A stretch of 10,608 bases of DNA from JBCAWW01 sp045106675 (lineage in GTDB: Bacteria; Bacteroidota; Bacteroidia; J057), in assembly GCA_045106675.1 (NCBI GenBank), contig JBGCFA010000246.1, positions 1 to 10,608 of the forward strand. Direction: 5' to 3'. The position numbers were made by a program, and so were the translations under genes. Under the pieces are notes generated by a model. That model saw only the letters and a list, made by a program, of their open reading frames with translations, was not told the DNA's origin and did no database searches. Below are positions 1-6,442 of the stretch, one piece after another. How positions within the stretch are numbered: position 1 is the first letter of the stretch; every line of letters starts with the position of its first letter.

Positions 1-282
1 CATTAAATTATACTAAACACAATAACTTCAAAAAAATGAAATTCAACCTCAAACCTCTCTATCAAAGGATAGGGCTCATTTGCACAGCTGCTCTTTTGAT
101 AATTGGCTGTACCACAAGAAGTCGGTAACGTAGCTCGCACCAAGGATACCCAGCCGCACAATCAACTCCTTGATAAGGTATCAGTAATTAATGGAAGATT
201 AGTAATCCCATCAGAGAAAGACATTACCGACCTCACCTTGTTTTTTGCTTCTCAACAGCAGGTATCTGATATCTGGGATGCC

Positions 283-300
283 TGGATGAATGGATGAATG
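283..300 (+). repeat. Perfect 8-bp tandem duplication (2.25 copies) inside a coding region
   Basis: The unit TGGATGAA is present at 283-290 and 291-298 and continues for two more bases (equivalently GGATGAAT at 284-291 and 292-299). Eight bases is not a multiple of three, so the extra copy shifts the frame. With one copy, Trp-Met-Asn runs straight into Glu-Leu-Asn-Lys and the two protein pieces join without gap or overlap. Confidence 0.9.
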
Positions 301-1139
301 AACTAAATAAAGAAGGTTTTTATTCGATGCGACAAGCATATTCTGACATTAGCGAATCAGATATTCAGGAAATTATTGATAACGATGCCATCGTACTCAG
401 CAGAATGGATAATTACTTAACCATTCGGGCTGGAACTGACAGAGAACTAGAAGCAATTAGTGTAATCCCAGATCCCTTCTACGCTAGAGTTGTCAATTCT
501 GAAGGACTCATTCAAATCGGAGACAAAGTCTATCGCTACTTTTATCCTTACATGTTAGAAGTGGAATCTCCTAGTGAGAGTCAAATAATGGAGTTGATGA
601 GTCTAAAAGAAGGTTCTATACCAAATTATGCGACCTTAATAAGTCTTGATCGGGAAGTAATTAGTCAAAACTCTCAATCTAGAACCACTACTTGTTCTGG
701 AAATACAAACGCTAAGCCAGAGTATGCCTCAAGCCCTAAAAGGAGAATTAATGCAACTTTAAGGAAAGTTTGCAAGTATGATTGCTCACAATGCATGCGT
801 AACATTTTCTTTTATTCTGAAGTCAAAAACCAGCGGAAAAGCGCAGGCATATGGTGGCCGAGAGAGGCAGACGAAATTACTACCAATCTTTCTGGAACAA
901 TGAGCGGTTTGCCATATGCTGATCCGAGTCTGGGTTGGTCTTTTGGTCCTCCCACACCTAATTATGCTAGCTACACAGACTATTATGAAAATAAGATCGA
1001 TTTCCTATTTGCATACTTAATCACACCCTCTTGTTTTCCATATAATAATTCAACCTTTGACTTTACTGGCTCGCATTCTTTAATAGATAAGGATGGCTCA
1101 AGTAGTGGGTCTACCATAAACGACTTTGACTGTATTTGA
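294..1139 (+). CDS. Main body fragment of the split secreted lipoprotein, hypothetical
   Basis: This 281-codon frame is the largest intact part of the split gene and would probably be called a hypothetical protein by itself. Its ATG at 294 lies inside the 8-bp duplication and overlaps the end of the upstream frame, so it is unlikely to be a native start. It has no signal peptide of its own. Visible segments are GLIQIGDKVYRYFYPYMLEV (residues 71-90), which resembles a motif I associate with Bacteroidota secreted hypothetical proteins; a cysteine cluster CKYDCSQC (160-167); and further Cys at 134, 247 and the penultimate position 280. Six cysteines would suit disulfides in an exported protein. 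The second half is rich in Ser, Thr, Tyr and Asn. I do not recognise a named domain. Without the upstream signal peptide the product would stay in the cytoplasm, if it is made at all. Confidence 0.6.
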   Translation: MNELNKEGFYSMRQAYSDISESDIQEIIDNDAIVLSRMDNYLTIRAGTDRELEAISVIPDPFYARVVNSEGLIQIGDKVYRYFYPYMLEVESPSESQIMELMSLKEGSIPNYATLISLDREVISQNSQSRTTTCSGNTNAKPEYASSPKRRINATLRKVCKYDCSQCMRNIFFYSEVKNQRKSAGIWWPREADEITTNLSGTMSGLPYADPSLGWSFGPPTPNYASYTDYYENKIDFLFAYLITPSCFPYNNSTFDFTGSHSLIDKDGSSSGSTINDFDCI

Positions 1140-1155
1140 TAGATGCAATATCATA

Positions 1156-1199
1156 AAACAAGTGTCAGCTACTTTTTACAAAAGAGTTGGCACTTGTTT
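1156..1199 (+). terminator. Strong hairpin, terminator-like, after the split lipoprotein gene
   Basis: The hairpin begins 17 nt after the stop codon. Bases 1156-1170 pair with 1185-1199 (15 bp, including two G-U pairs), one A at 1171 is bulged, then 1172-1176 (CTTTT) pairs with 1180-1184 (AAAAG), closing a 3-base loop. The outer stem is AAACAAGTG-type on the left and CACTTGTTT on the right, so an A-rich and a T-rich flank are part of the stem. There is only a short T-rich tail after it. I read it as an intrinsic terminator, perhaps active in both directions. Its preservation suggests the upstream gene was lost recently. Confidence 0.6.
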
Positions 1200-1397
1200 G
1201 TATATGAGAGATGGTATAAGCCATATAATCGAAATCAACTTCCAATTTAAAGTCGATGATCTCCGTAGTAACATTTCTTATTACCTCTAAAGGCTTAATC
1301 TATAATTATTATCGGGGAGCGTTATGGATATTTTTAGGGCTTTTAACGATTTTTTTTAGCAGACTTCTTATATCTAACTAGGCAGTCAGGAAACTTT
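1200..1397. other. Non-coding leader region before the TonB-dependent receptor
   Basis: About 200 A+T-rich bases without a credible gene. It presumably holds the receptor promoter, but no clear TTTG/TAnnTTTG pair is seen. Bases 1320-1324 (CGTTA) can pair with 1344-1348 (TAACG), followed by a run of eight T at 1350-1357, a weak terminator-like arrangement about 40 bases before the receptor start. A 12-codon ATG frame (1324-1359) overlaps it and has no supporting evidence. Confidence 0.4.
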
Positions 1398-3767
1398 ATG
1401 ATTACATCCTATTTAAGTATATCCTTATCAAAGGAGCATCGAAAAAGATTATCTATTCTACTAATATTCCTCTTCACGATACTCTCATCAAGCTACGCAC
1501 AAAGAGTTACGATCAGTGGTTACGTGAAGGAAGCAATTAGCAGAGAAGCGATCGTCGGAGCAAGCGTAGTGGATTCAGTCAGTCAAAGAGGAGTTTATAC
1601 CAACGACTATGGCTTCTTTAGCATAAGCGTTTCTCCAGGAGAAGCCCGTTTAAGAGTCTCAATCGTAAGTTTTGAATCCTTGAAGTTGTCTATCATGGCT
1701 GAGCAAGATACCACCATCATGATCGCTCTCTCTCCAATGACCTTAAGCGAAGTAGAGATCCTGGCAGATCGAGAAGAAAGACCTCCCAGTATCAATCGCT
1801 TACAGATATCACTTCCAGAATTACTTGCGGTTCCGGCTCTATTGGGAGAAAAAGATTTAATCAAATCTTTAGCACTTAGCCCCGGCGTAAGTGTCGGTAC
1901 TGAGGGGAGTAGTGGCCTCTTGGTGAGAGGAGGGAGTCCTGATCAAAATTTGATCATTTTAGATGATGCTACGGTCTATAACGCCTCCCATCTGTTTGGC
2001 TTTGTTTCTGTCTTCAATACTGATGCCATCAAAAATGTTGAATTGTATAAAGGAGGTTTCCCCGCACGTTATGGGGGTAGGCTTTCTTCTGTTCTCGATA
2101 TAAAAATGAAGGAAGGAAATCGCGAACAAAGAAAAAGAGAAGCTAGTATAGGGATTATTTCTTCTCGTTTGCTGTTAGAAGGCCCCATCGGGGACCAGAA
2201 AAAGACCTCCTACTTTCTATCTGGTAGGGCGTCTTATCTTGGGCTTGTTGGTCTTCCCGTATCACTAGCATACCGCGCAGGAAGCAGCAATACAGCAGTC
2301 AATTATTGGCTATACGATCTAAATGCAAAGTTGAATCACACTTTTAAGGATAATGGCCAACTATACCTCAGTTTTTACAATGGGTTTGATAATTATACCG
2401 CGAGAGATCGATCCGGTGCAAATAATGAGAGTCGATTTACCCTCAATTGGGCCAACCTGACGGGTACGATGCGATACACTAGGATTTTGCATCCTCGGCT
2501 TTTTCTGCGGACCGTCCTCTCTTTTTCTCAATATCAGTATCAAGTCGGTTCTGAAGAAAGTGCAGAGCTTGTTAGTGCTGATACGAGTCTATCTTTGCTG
2601 TCCACTACTGATATTTCTTCCCGTGTACAAGATCTGAGCTATAAGCTATCTGTAGACTGGTATTGGTTTAGTGAAAGTATCCTACGGTCAGGCATTGAAC
2701 TAATTGAGCAGGATTTTCGACCGGGACTGATCAGCCGGACTACTAACGATGATCCCGTGATCATTAGTCCAAGCCCACAAACTAGGACTCGAACGGCTAG
2801 TGCATTCATCGAAAATGAAACCACACTTTTTGATCGGATCAAATTTCAAATCGGTTTAAGAGCTTCCTCTTTCGCATTACAAGATTCTAGCTTTCAAAGA
2901 CTGGAACCTAGGGTAATGCTAGAGATTGCTTTACACAAGCATTGGTCCTTGCAAGCTGGCTACAGTATTATGCACCAGAACATGTTTCTATTATCTTCTA
3001 ATGGTGTCGGTCTACCAACGGACATTTGGGTGCCTGCCACTCGAGAAACGAACTTGGCAAGGTCTGAACAATATAATCTGGGCCTATCTACCCGTATCCC
3101 CTCGCTTTCCCTCAATATCTCAGTAGAAGGATATTTCAAAACGCTGAGTAACTTAATAGATTATCGAGCGGGAAGTAGCCTGCTGGCCGGTTTTGACTTA
3201 GATTGGCAAGAGCAAATTCTCCGTCAAGGTGAGGGGGAGATTTATGGGGTAGAAACCTTGCTTCACAAACGATCTGGCAAATGGACCGGTTGGCTTGCCT
3301 ATACTTGGTCCGTGAACCAAAGGCGATATGATGAAGTCAATGCTGGTAATTGGTTCCCTGACCGTTATGACAGAAGGCATGACATTTCTCTCACGGCTTC
3401 CTACCAACTCAATGAATTCTGGCGCCTTTCCGGTACTTGGGTTTACACTTCTGGTGCTAGAGTTACCCTTCCGATTGGAGTGCAGGAAGACATAACTGGA
3501 ATGCGGCAGCTGATATACCGAGAACGAAATAACGGTACCCTACCAGCCTATCATCGATTAGATATTGGTGCTGAGTATATCGTTAGGCCAAATGACAAGC
3601 GTTCCCCTAGCTGGAATTTTAGCGTTTATAATCTATACAATCGACAGAATCCATTTTATCTAGAGGTCCAAAGGAACCGTACCAATACTGGTGGACTCTC
3701 TTACGAGCTTACGCAACGTTCCCTTTTTCCTTTTCTCCCATCGGTAGCCTATTCCTGGCATTTCTAA
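1398..3767 (+). CDS. TonB-dependent outer-membrane receptor with carboxypeptidase-like N-domain
   Basis: A 789-residue protein that would import an unknown ligand across the outer membrane using TonB/ExbBD energy. It has an export signal at about residues 1-35 (basic KEHRKR, hydrophobic ILLIFLFTIL, likely cleavage near SSYA-Q). Next comes a CarboxypepD_reg-like beta domain (about 37-110: ISGYVKEAISREAIVGASV, then YTNDYGFFSISV). A plug domain spans about 135-240, with the typical LLVRGGSPDQNLIILDD, HLFGFVSVFNTDAIKNVELYKGG and FPARYGGRLSSVLDI segments. A beta-barrel runs to the aromatic C-terminus (YSWHF). The barrel is short for the SusC class and no SusD gene follows. A DUF4249-type lipoprotein gene begins 10 bp downstream, which suggests co-transcription and a joint complex. 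The ATG at 1398 puts a proper n-region before the signal core. Family assignment is firm; the substrate cannot be told. Confidence 0.93.
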   Translation: MITSYLSISLSKEHRKRLSILLIFLFTILSSSYAQRVTISGYVKEAISREAIVGASVVDSVSQRGVYTNDYGFFSISVSPGEARLRVSIVSFESLKLSIMAEQDTTIMIALSPMTLSEVEILADREERPPSINRLQISLPELLAVPALLGEKDLIKSLALSPGVSVGTEGSSGLLVRGGSPDQNLIILDDATVYNASHLFGFVSVFNTDAIKNVELYKGGFPARYGGRLSSVLDIKMKEGNREQRKREASIGIISSRLLLEGPIGDQKKTSYFLSGRASYLGLVGLPVSLAYRAGSSNTAVNYWLYDLNAKLNHTFKDNGQLYLSFYNGFDNYTARDRSGANNESRFTLNWANLTGTMRYTRILHPRLFLRTVLSFSQYQYQVGSEESAELVSADTSLSLLSTTDISSRVQDLSYKLSVDWYWFSESILRSGIELIEQDFRPGLISRTTNDDPVIISPSPQTRTRTASAFIENETTLFDRIKFQIGLRASSFALQDSSFQRLEPRVMLEIALHKHWSLQAGYSIMHQNMFLLSSNGVGLPTDIWVPATRETNLARSEQYNLGLSTRIPSLSLNISVEGYFKTLSNLIDYRAGSSLLAGFDLDWQEQILRQGEGEIYGVETLLHKRSGKWTGWLAYTWSVNQRRYDEVNAGNWFPDRYDRRHDISLTASYQLNEFWRLSGTWVYTSGARVTLPIGVQEDITGMRQLIYRERNNGTLPAYHRLDIGAEYIVRPNDKRSPSWNFSVYNLYNRQNPFYLEVQRNRTNTGGLSYELTQRSLFPFLPSVAYSWHF

Positions 3768-3777
3768 GATTATTGAT

Positions 3778-4671
3778 ATGCGTATTGTCTTTATTTTCAT
3801 CTGCAGTTTGATCGTGATCGCTTGCGAAAAAGTAATCACCCGCCCGCTCCCCCCTCACCAACCAGCACTTGTGATGCACGCACTGCTGAGTCCTGATCGC
3901 GAAATTAGCCTGCAACTCAGTCAAACTGCTTCCCTGGAAAACGAAATCCCAGATGATTTGTCTGTTGCCAACGGCACAGTACATTTGTACGAGGATGATG
4001 TCATGTTGGCCCAATTGATCCATCTTGGAGATGGAGTCTACAAAGCTTCTGATCCTATCTTTCCCGAGATCGGTAAATCCTACCGCTTCTCGGCTAGCGC
4101 ACCTGATTTTGCTACGGCCACTTCCCAGGCTGAGGTGATCCCGCTTACATTAGAAATTCAGAATCCCAGTTTTGTAGATTCCTCGATCGCTAATGTCAAT
4201 GCTGGTTTTTCTGCTGGTGTTTTTAGTGCCACCTTAAGTGAGGATCCGGCTACCGAAAATTTTTACGGTGTTGATATTGAGGCATTCACAGCTGGTGGTG
4301 AGAACTTACCAACTCTGAAGTGGGCACCAGATATCGATCAAGAGTTTGGTGCCATTTGTGGACTCAATTCAGGGGCGGTAGATTTTAGTTTTACTGATGA
4401 TTGCTTGACTATCGATCCAGATCAGTTGGCAACGATACGCTTCGCTGTACAATCTGCCTACCAAGATATCAATGGAACCTTCCCCTTTGATCGAATAGAA
4501 GTTACGCTCTACCATTTATCAGAAACCTATTATCAATCTCTCTTGAATATGGTATCCTTAGATGGATTAGAGCTGGTTTTTACCTATCCCCCTGAAACCT
4601 TCACCAACGTCAACAACGGTTGGGGAGTGGTTGGAAGTTACACCAGGACGACTTATACGTTCTCATTATGA
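3778..4671 (+). CDS. DUF4249-type lipoprotein, partner of the upstream receptor
   Basis: A 297-residue lipoprotein with a short signal peptide and lipobox LIVIAC (Cys16), so it is probably anchored in the outer membrane. The remainder looks like an all-beta surface protein. It opens with a segment like that of DUF4249 proteins (PALVMHALLSPDREISLQLSQTASL, about 29-53). A VHLYEDD...GDGVYKASDP...IGKSYRF stretch resembling an Ig-like domain (about 67-105) follows, and the end is GWGVVGSYTRTTYTF. DUF4249 genes commonly sit directly after TonB-dependent receptors in Bacteroidota. Here the gap is 10 bp with no terminator, so one operon is likely. By analogy with SusD it may cap or feed the receptor, but that role is an inference. 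Assignment rests on context and overall pattern, so a different lipoprotein family is possible. Confidence 0.8.
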   Translation: MRIVFIFICSLIVIACEKVITRPLPPHQPALVMHALLSPDREISLQLSQTASLENEIPDDLSVANGTVHLYEDDVMLAQLIHLGDGVYKASDPIFPEIGKSYRFSASAPDFATATSQAEVIPLTLEIQNPSFVDSSIANVNAGFSAGVFSATLSEDPATENFYGVDIEAFTAGGENLPTLKWAPDIDQEFGAICGLNSGAVDFSFTDDCLTIDPDQLATIRFAVQSAYQDINGTFPFDRIEVTLYHLSETYYQSLLNMVSLDGLELVFTYPPETFTNVNNGWGVVGSYTRTTYTFSL

Positions 4672-4731
4672 CAGATATTTACTGATGTCATTTTAGTACC
4701 GGCTTCGCCGAACGCTTGTATCTCTCAAACC
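4672..4731. other. Convergent intergenic gap
   Basis: Sixty bases separate two convergent genes. The only structure is a 4-bp stem with a 3-base loop (CGGCTTCGCCG, 4700-4710) without a clear T-run, so a terminator is possible but weakly supported. Confidence 0.25.
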
Positions 4732-5010
4732 TTACTTACAAGCACAGCTCATTTGCCAGCTTTCGACTTCGTCTTGATAATGATCAATTTTGGTCAATCG
4801 ATCAAGACGAATCACCGTGCCGTTGGTGAGTTTCATAAACTCTTCGCCATTTTTGGCCCAAAGGGTTTCGATGAAGGCCCGCAGCGATTTTAACTCACCA
4901 CCCGCTTCCACGTCTTGGTACTCGATATCAACATACTGACGACGCATGGCCGAGAGTTCCAACATATCATAAAGGCCACAAGCGACGGGAGTATAAGGGG
5001 TGTTTTCCAT
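4732..5010 (-). CDS. Rof-like protein (Rho-binding antiterminator family)
   Basis: A 92-residue soluble protein. Its pattern matches the ROF family: YTPVACGLYDMLEL at residues 6-19, corresponding to the Y-x-P-x-x-C-x-x-YD-x-LE start of E. coli Rof (about 85 residues), then a beta-rich middle and GTVIRLDRLTKI at 64-75. E. coli Rof binds the Rho hexamer and blocks RNA loading, reducing Rho-dependent termination; whether this homologue does so is inferred. The C-terminus ends with an unusual CxCK tail (Cys89, Cys91). The gene lies 110 bp downstream of the glycosylase gene on the same strand and may have its own promoter. It converges with the DUF4249 gene. ATG at 5010 gives the family's usual length. 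Confidence 0.65.
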   Translation of the reverse strand: MENTPYTPVACGLYDMLELSAMRRQYVDIEYQDVEAGGELKSLRAFIETLWAKNGEEFMKLTNGTVIRLDRLTKIDHYQDEVESWQMSCACK

Positions 5011-5104
5011 GATTGATGCAAATTTGTCTCAGTACCAATTACTTTCTACTCAGTACTCAATGCATATATACGAAAGTTCAGGCAAAAGGTCTGTCAGTAG
5101 CTTC

Positions 5105-5116
5105 GGCATGCATGCC
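5105..5116. repeat. 12-bp perfect palindrome GGCATGCATGCC
   Basis: A perfect palindrome ending 4 bases before the last codon of the glycosylase gene, in the 110-bp gap before the Rof-like gene. It could be an operator or chance. It has no loop and no T-run, so it is not a terminator. Confidence 0.35.
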
Positions 5117-5120
5117 TAAC

Positions 5121-6011
5121 CTATTTCGCCGCCCACAGATAAAAAGTCGCATAAGCTTCCCAGCCTTTCCAATCCTCAGCCAACTCATATAGCTCTGTTT
5201 CAGTAGGTTTTCGCTCCATCATGAGCAAACGTTTGACCGCGTTTTGCAGGCCCGCATCACCAACCGGATAGGCATCTGGATAGCGTAAGCAGCGCATCAT
5301 GACATAGTTAGCCGACCAAGGGCCGATGCCTCTTTGGGCGACGAGTGTTTTCTCTGCGGCCTGAGCCGAACGCTCCGCCAAGAGCTTTGCTTTGGAGAGC
5401 GTCCCATCTAACATCGCCTGGGCAATGCCAATGAGGTATTCACACTTACGACGAGTGATTTTGAGCGAGAAAAGCGCCTCAACCGTGGTTTCAGCAAGCG
5501 CTGCTGGTTCTGGAAACAACCAATAGTCCTGTCCTTCCCATTCATAGGATTGACCATAGTTTTGGACTACACGGCTTTTGAGTTGGTAGGCAAAAGGAAG
5601 ATTGATTTGTTGTCCAAGAATGGACCAGCAGATCGCTTCAAATAGGTCAGGTACGCCCATCAAGGGTAGCCCACGATTACCGATCAAAGCTTTGGATAAG
5701 AGGACATTGCGTTCGGCAAGGCCGTAAAATGGAGAAAGATCACGACCGAGGTCCCACCACTGCTCGACATAGGCTTGGACGATTTTCTTTTCAGACTCCT
5801 GCGGAGAACGATTGAGTAGCTCTAGCTGTAATTGCTGTGCTGGCAAAAAGCTCAAACGCAGCAAAATCGGCTCTGCATCCGGAATAGGGATCAGTTTGTA
5901 GATTTGTTCCTCCTCTACTCGATGCAATAGTTCGAGGGGAGAGCGGTCAAGATATCGTAGGCAACTGGCCTGATTAAAATCAGTGGGGAGCTTGAGAACT
6001 ATGGTTTCCAA
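5121..6011 (-). CDS. DNA-3-methyladenine glycosylase II (AlkA-like, HhH-GPD)
   Basis: A 296-residue base-excision repair enzyme expected to remove alkylated bases from DNA in the cytoplasm. The first ~95 residues form an AlkA-type N-terminal domain. The HhH-GPD domain follows: FEAICWSILGQQINLPFAYQL (about 124-144), ITRRKCEYLIGIA (185-197), then the helix-hairpin-helix LVAQRGIGPWSANYVMMR (223-240) and the catalytic loop YPVGDAGLQ with Asp252 as the expected catalytic residue. The C-terminal WKGWEAYATFYLW matches the AlkA ending. The start is TTG at 6011-6009; the next in-frame Met is residue 118, which would remove the N-domain. The TTG directly follows the TAA of the META gene in the same frame, so expression by re-initiation is likely. 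There is no fused Ada domain. Confidence 0.9.
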   Translation of the reverse strand: METIVLKLPTDFNQASCLRYLDRSPLELLHRVEEEQIYKLIPIPDAEPILLRLSFLPAQQLQLELLNRSPQESEKKIVQAYVEQWWDLGRDLSPFYGLAERNVLLSKALIGNRGLPLMGVPDLFEAICWSILGQQINLPFAYQLKSRVVQNYGQSYEWEGQDYWLFPEPAALAETTVEALFSLKITRRKCEYLIGIAQAMLDGTLSKAKLLAERSAQAAEKTLVAQRGIGPWSANYVMMRCLRYPDAYPVGDAGLQNAVKRLLMMERKPTETELYELAEDWKGWEAYATFYLWAAK

Positions 6012-6431
6012 TTATTCAAATCGCATGAGAGTGGATTCATGCCATAGATAGAGAGTTTCACTATCAACACCAAAGCGGCTGGCATTTTGCAATGCCTCAA
6101 TATAGCGCATTTCCCAGTCTGAACGTTCATCGGAGATGCAGCCTCTTTTGGTCAAAGCAATCGCAGAGATCGTAAAAGCACCTTCCGAATTCGCGCTATA
6201 ATCTCCTCCACCAAAATTGCAGCTAGAAACCACTCCGGCGCTCGCACTATTCGTCAGGTCTAAAGTCATCGCGTCCCAATCAGCTGGAGGTACATCTCCC
6301 GCCAACTCGACCAAGGTCCAATCTTTGTGAAGCAAATTCAATTCACCGCCTACGGGTAAAGGTTCAGGAGGCTTACAAGCGATGAGAAGTAGCGTTCCCA
6401 GCAGGGGAAGGCATAAAAATAAACGAGTCAT
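6012..6431 (-). CDS. META-domain lipoprotein (HslJ-like), second of a tandem pair
   Basis: A 139-residue exported lipoprotein: hydrophobic signal with lipobox LLIAC (Cys19), then a single META domain. Diagnostic segments are DWTLVELAG (37-45), SSCNFGGGDYS (69-79) corresponding to the family's gCN-x-x-x-G-x-Y motif, Cys98 in the T-x-x-x-C position, a WEMRYIEAL helix (106-114) and LYLW...LMRFE at the end. Cys71 and Cys98 are conserved in the neighbouring paralogue and may form a disulfide. META/HslJ proteins are linked to envelope and stress functions such as novobiocin resistance in E. coli, but the precise role is unknown. It starts 11 bp after its paralogue stops and its own stop abuts the glycosylase start. 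Confidence 0.82.
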   Translation of the reverse strand: MTRLFLCLPLLGTLLLIACKPPEPLPVGGELNLLHKDWTLVELAGDVPPADWDAMTLDLTNSASAGVVSSCNFGGGDYSANSEGAFTISAIALTKRGCISDERSDWEMRYIEALQNASRFGVDSETLYLWHESTLMRFE

Positions 6432-6442
6432 AAGAAAAGGGA

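Larger units (their letters stand above)
36..1139 (+). pseudogene. Secreted lipoprotein gene split into three frames (pseudogene or switchable)
   Basis: Three pieces of one protein follow each other in different frames. Piece 1 starts at ATG 36 and encodes a lipoprotein signal peptide (basic start MKFNLKPLYQR, hydrophobic core, lipobox LIIGC with Cys25), then stops at TAA 126-128. Piece 2 is open in the next frame from about 103 to 297 and carries an NGRLVIPSEKDITDL segment of the kind seen in many Bacteroidota secreted proteins. Piece 3 is 294-1139. The first shift (net +1) must lie between 103 and 128, right after the lipobox Cys codon. The second falls in an 8-bp tandem duplication at 283-300. 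Removing one 8-bp copy gives a seamless DIWDAWMNELNKEGFYSM. The two shifts together add 9 nt, so pieces 1 and 3 share a frame. Function is unknown. A decayed gene is the simplest reading; slipped-strand switching or sequence error are alternatives. Confidence 0.75.

Noticed and set aside
283..300. Programmed ribosomal frameshift at the lipoprotein break
   Set aside because: There is no slippery heptamer, and an exact 8-bp duplication explains the shift fully.
2926..3126. Short frames inside the receptor gene on both strands (for example 1607-1864, 2361-2543, 2639-2842, 3198-3407)
   Set aside because: All are inside the receptor's continuous barrel-coding frame and have no independent support.
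3709..4023. 104-codon minus-strand frame across the receptor/DUF4249 junction
   Set aside because: It lies antisense to two well-supported genes and its translation shows no family pattern.
4700..4710. CGGCTTCGCCG hairpin as a convergent terminator
   Set aside because: The stem has only 4 bp and no T-run on either side; kept only as a note to the gap.
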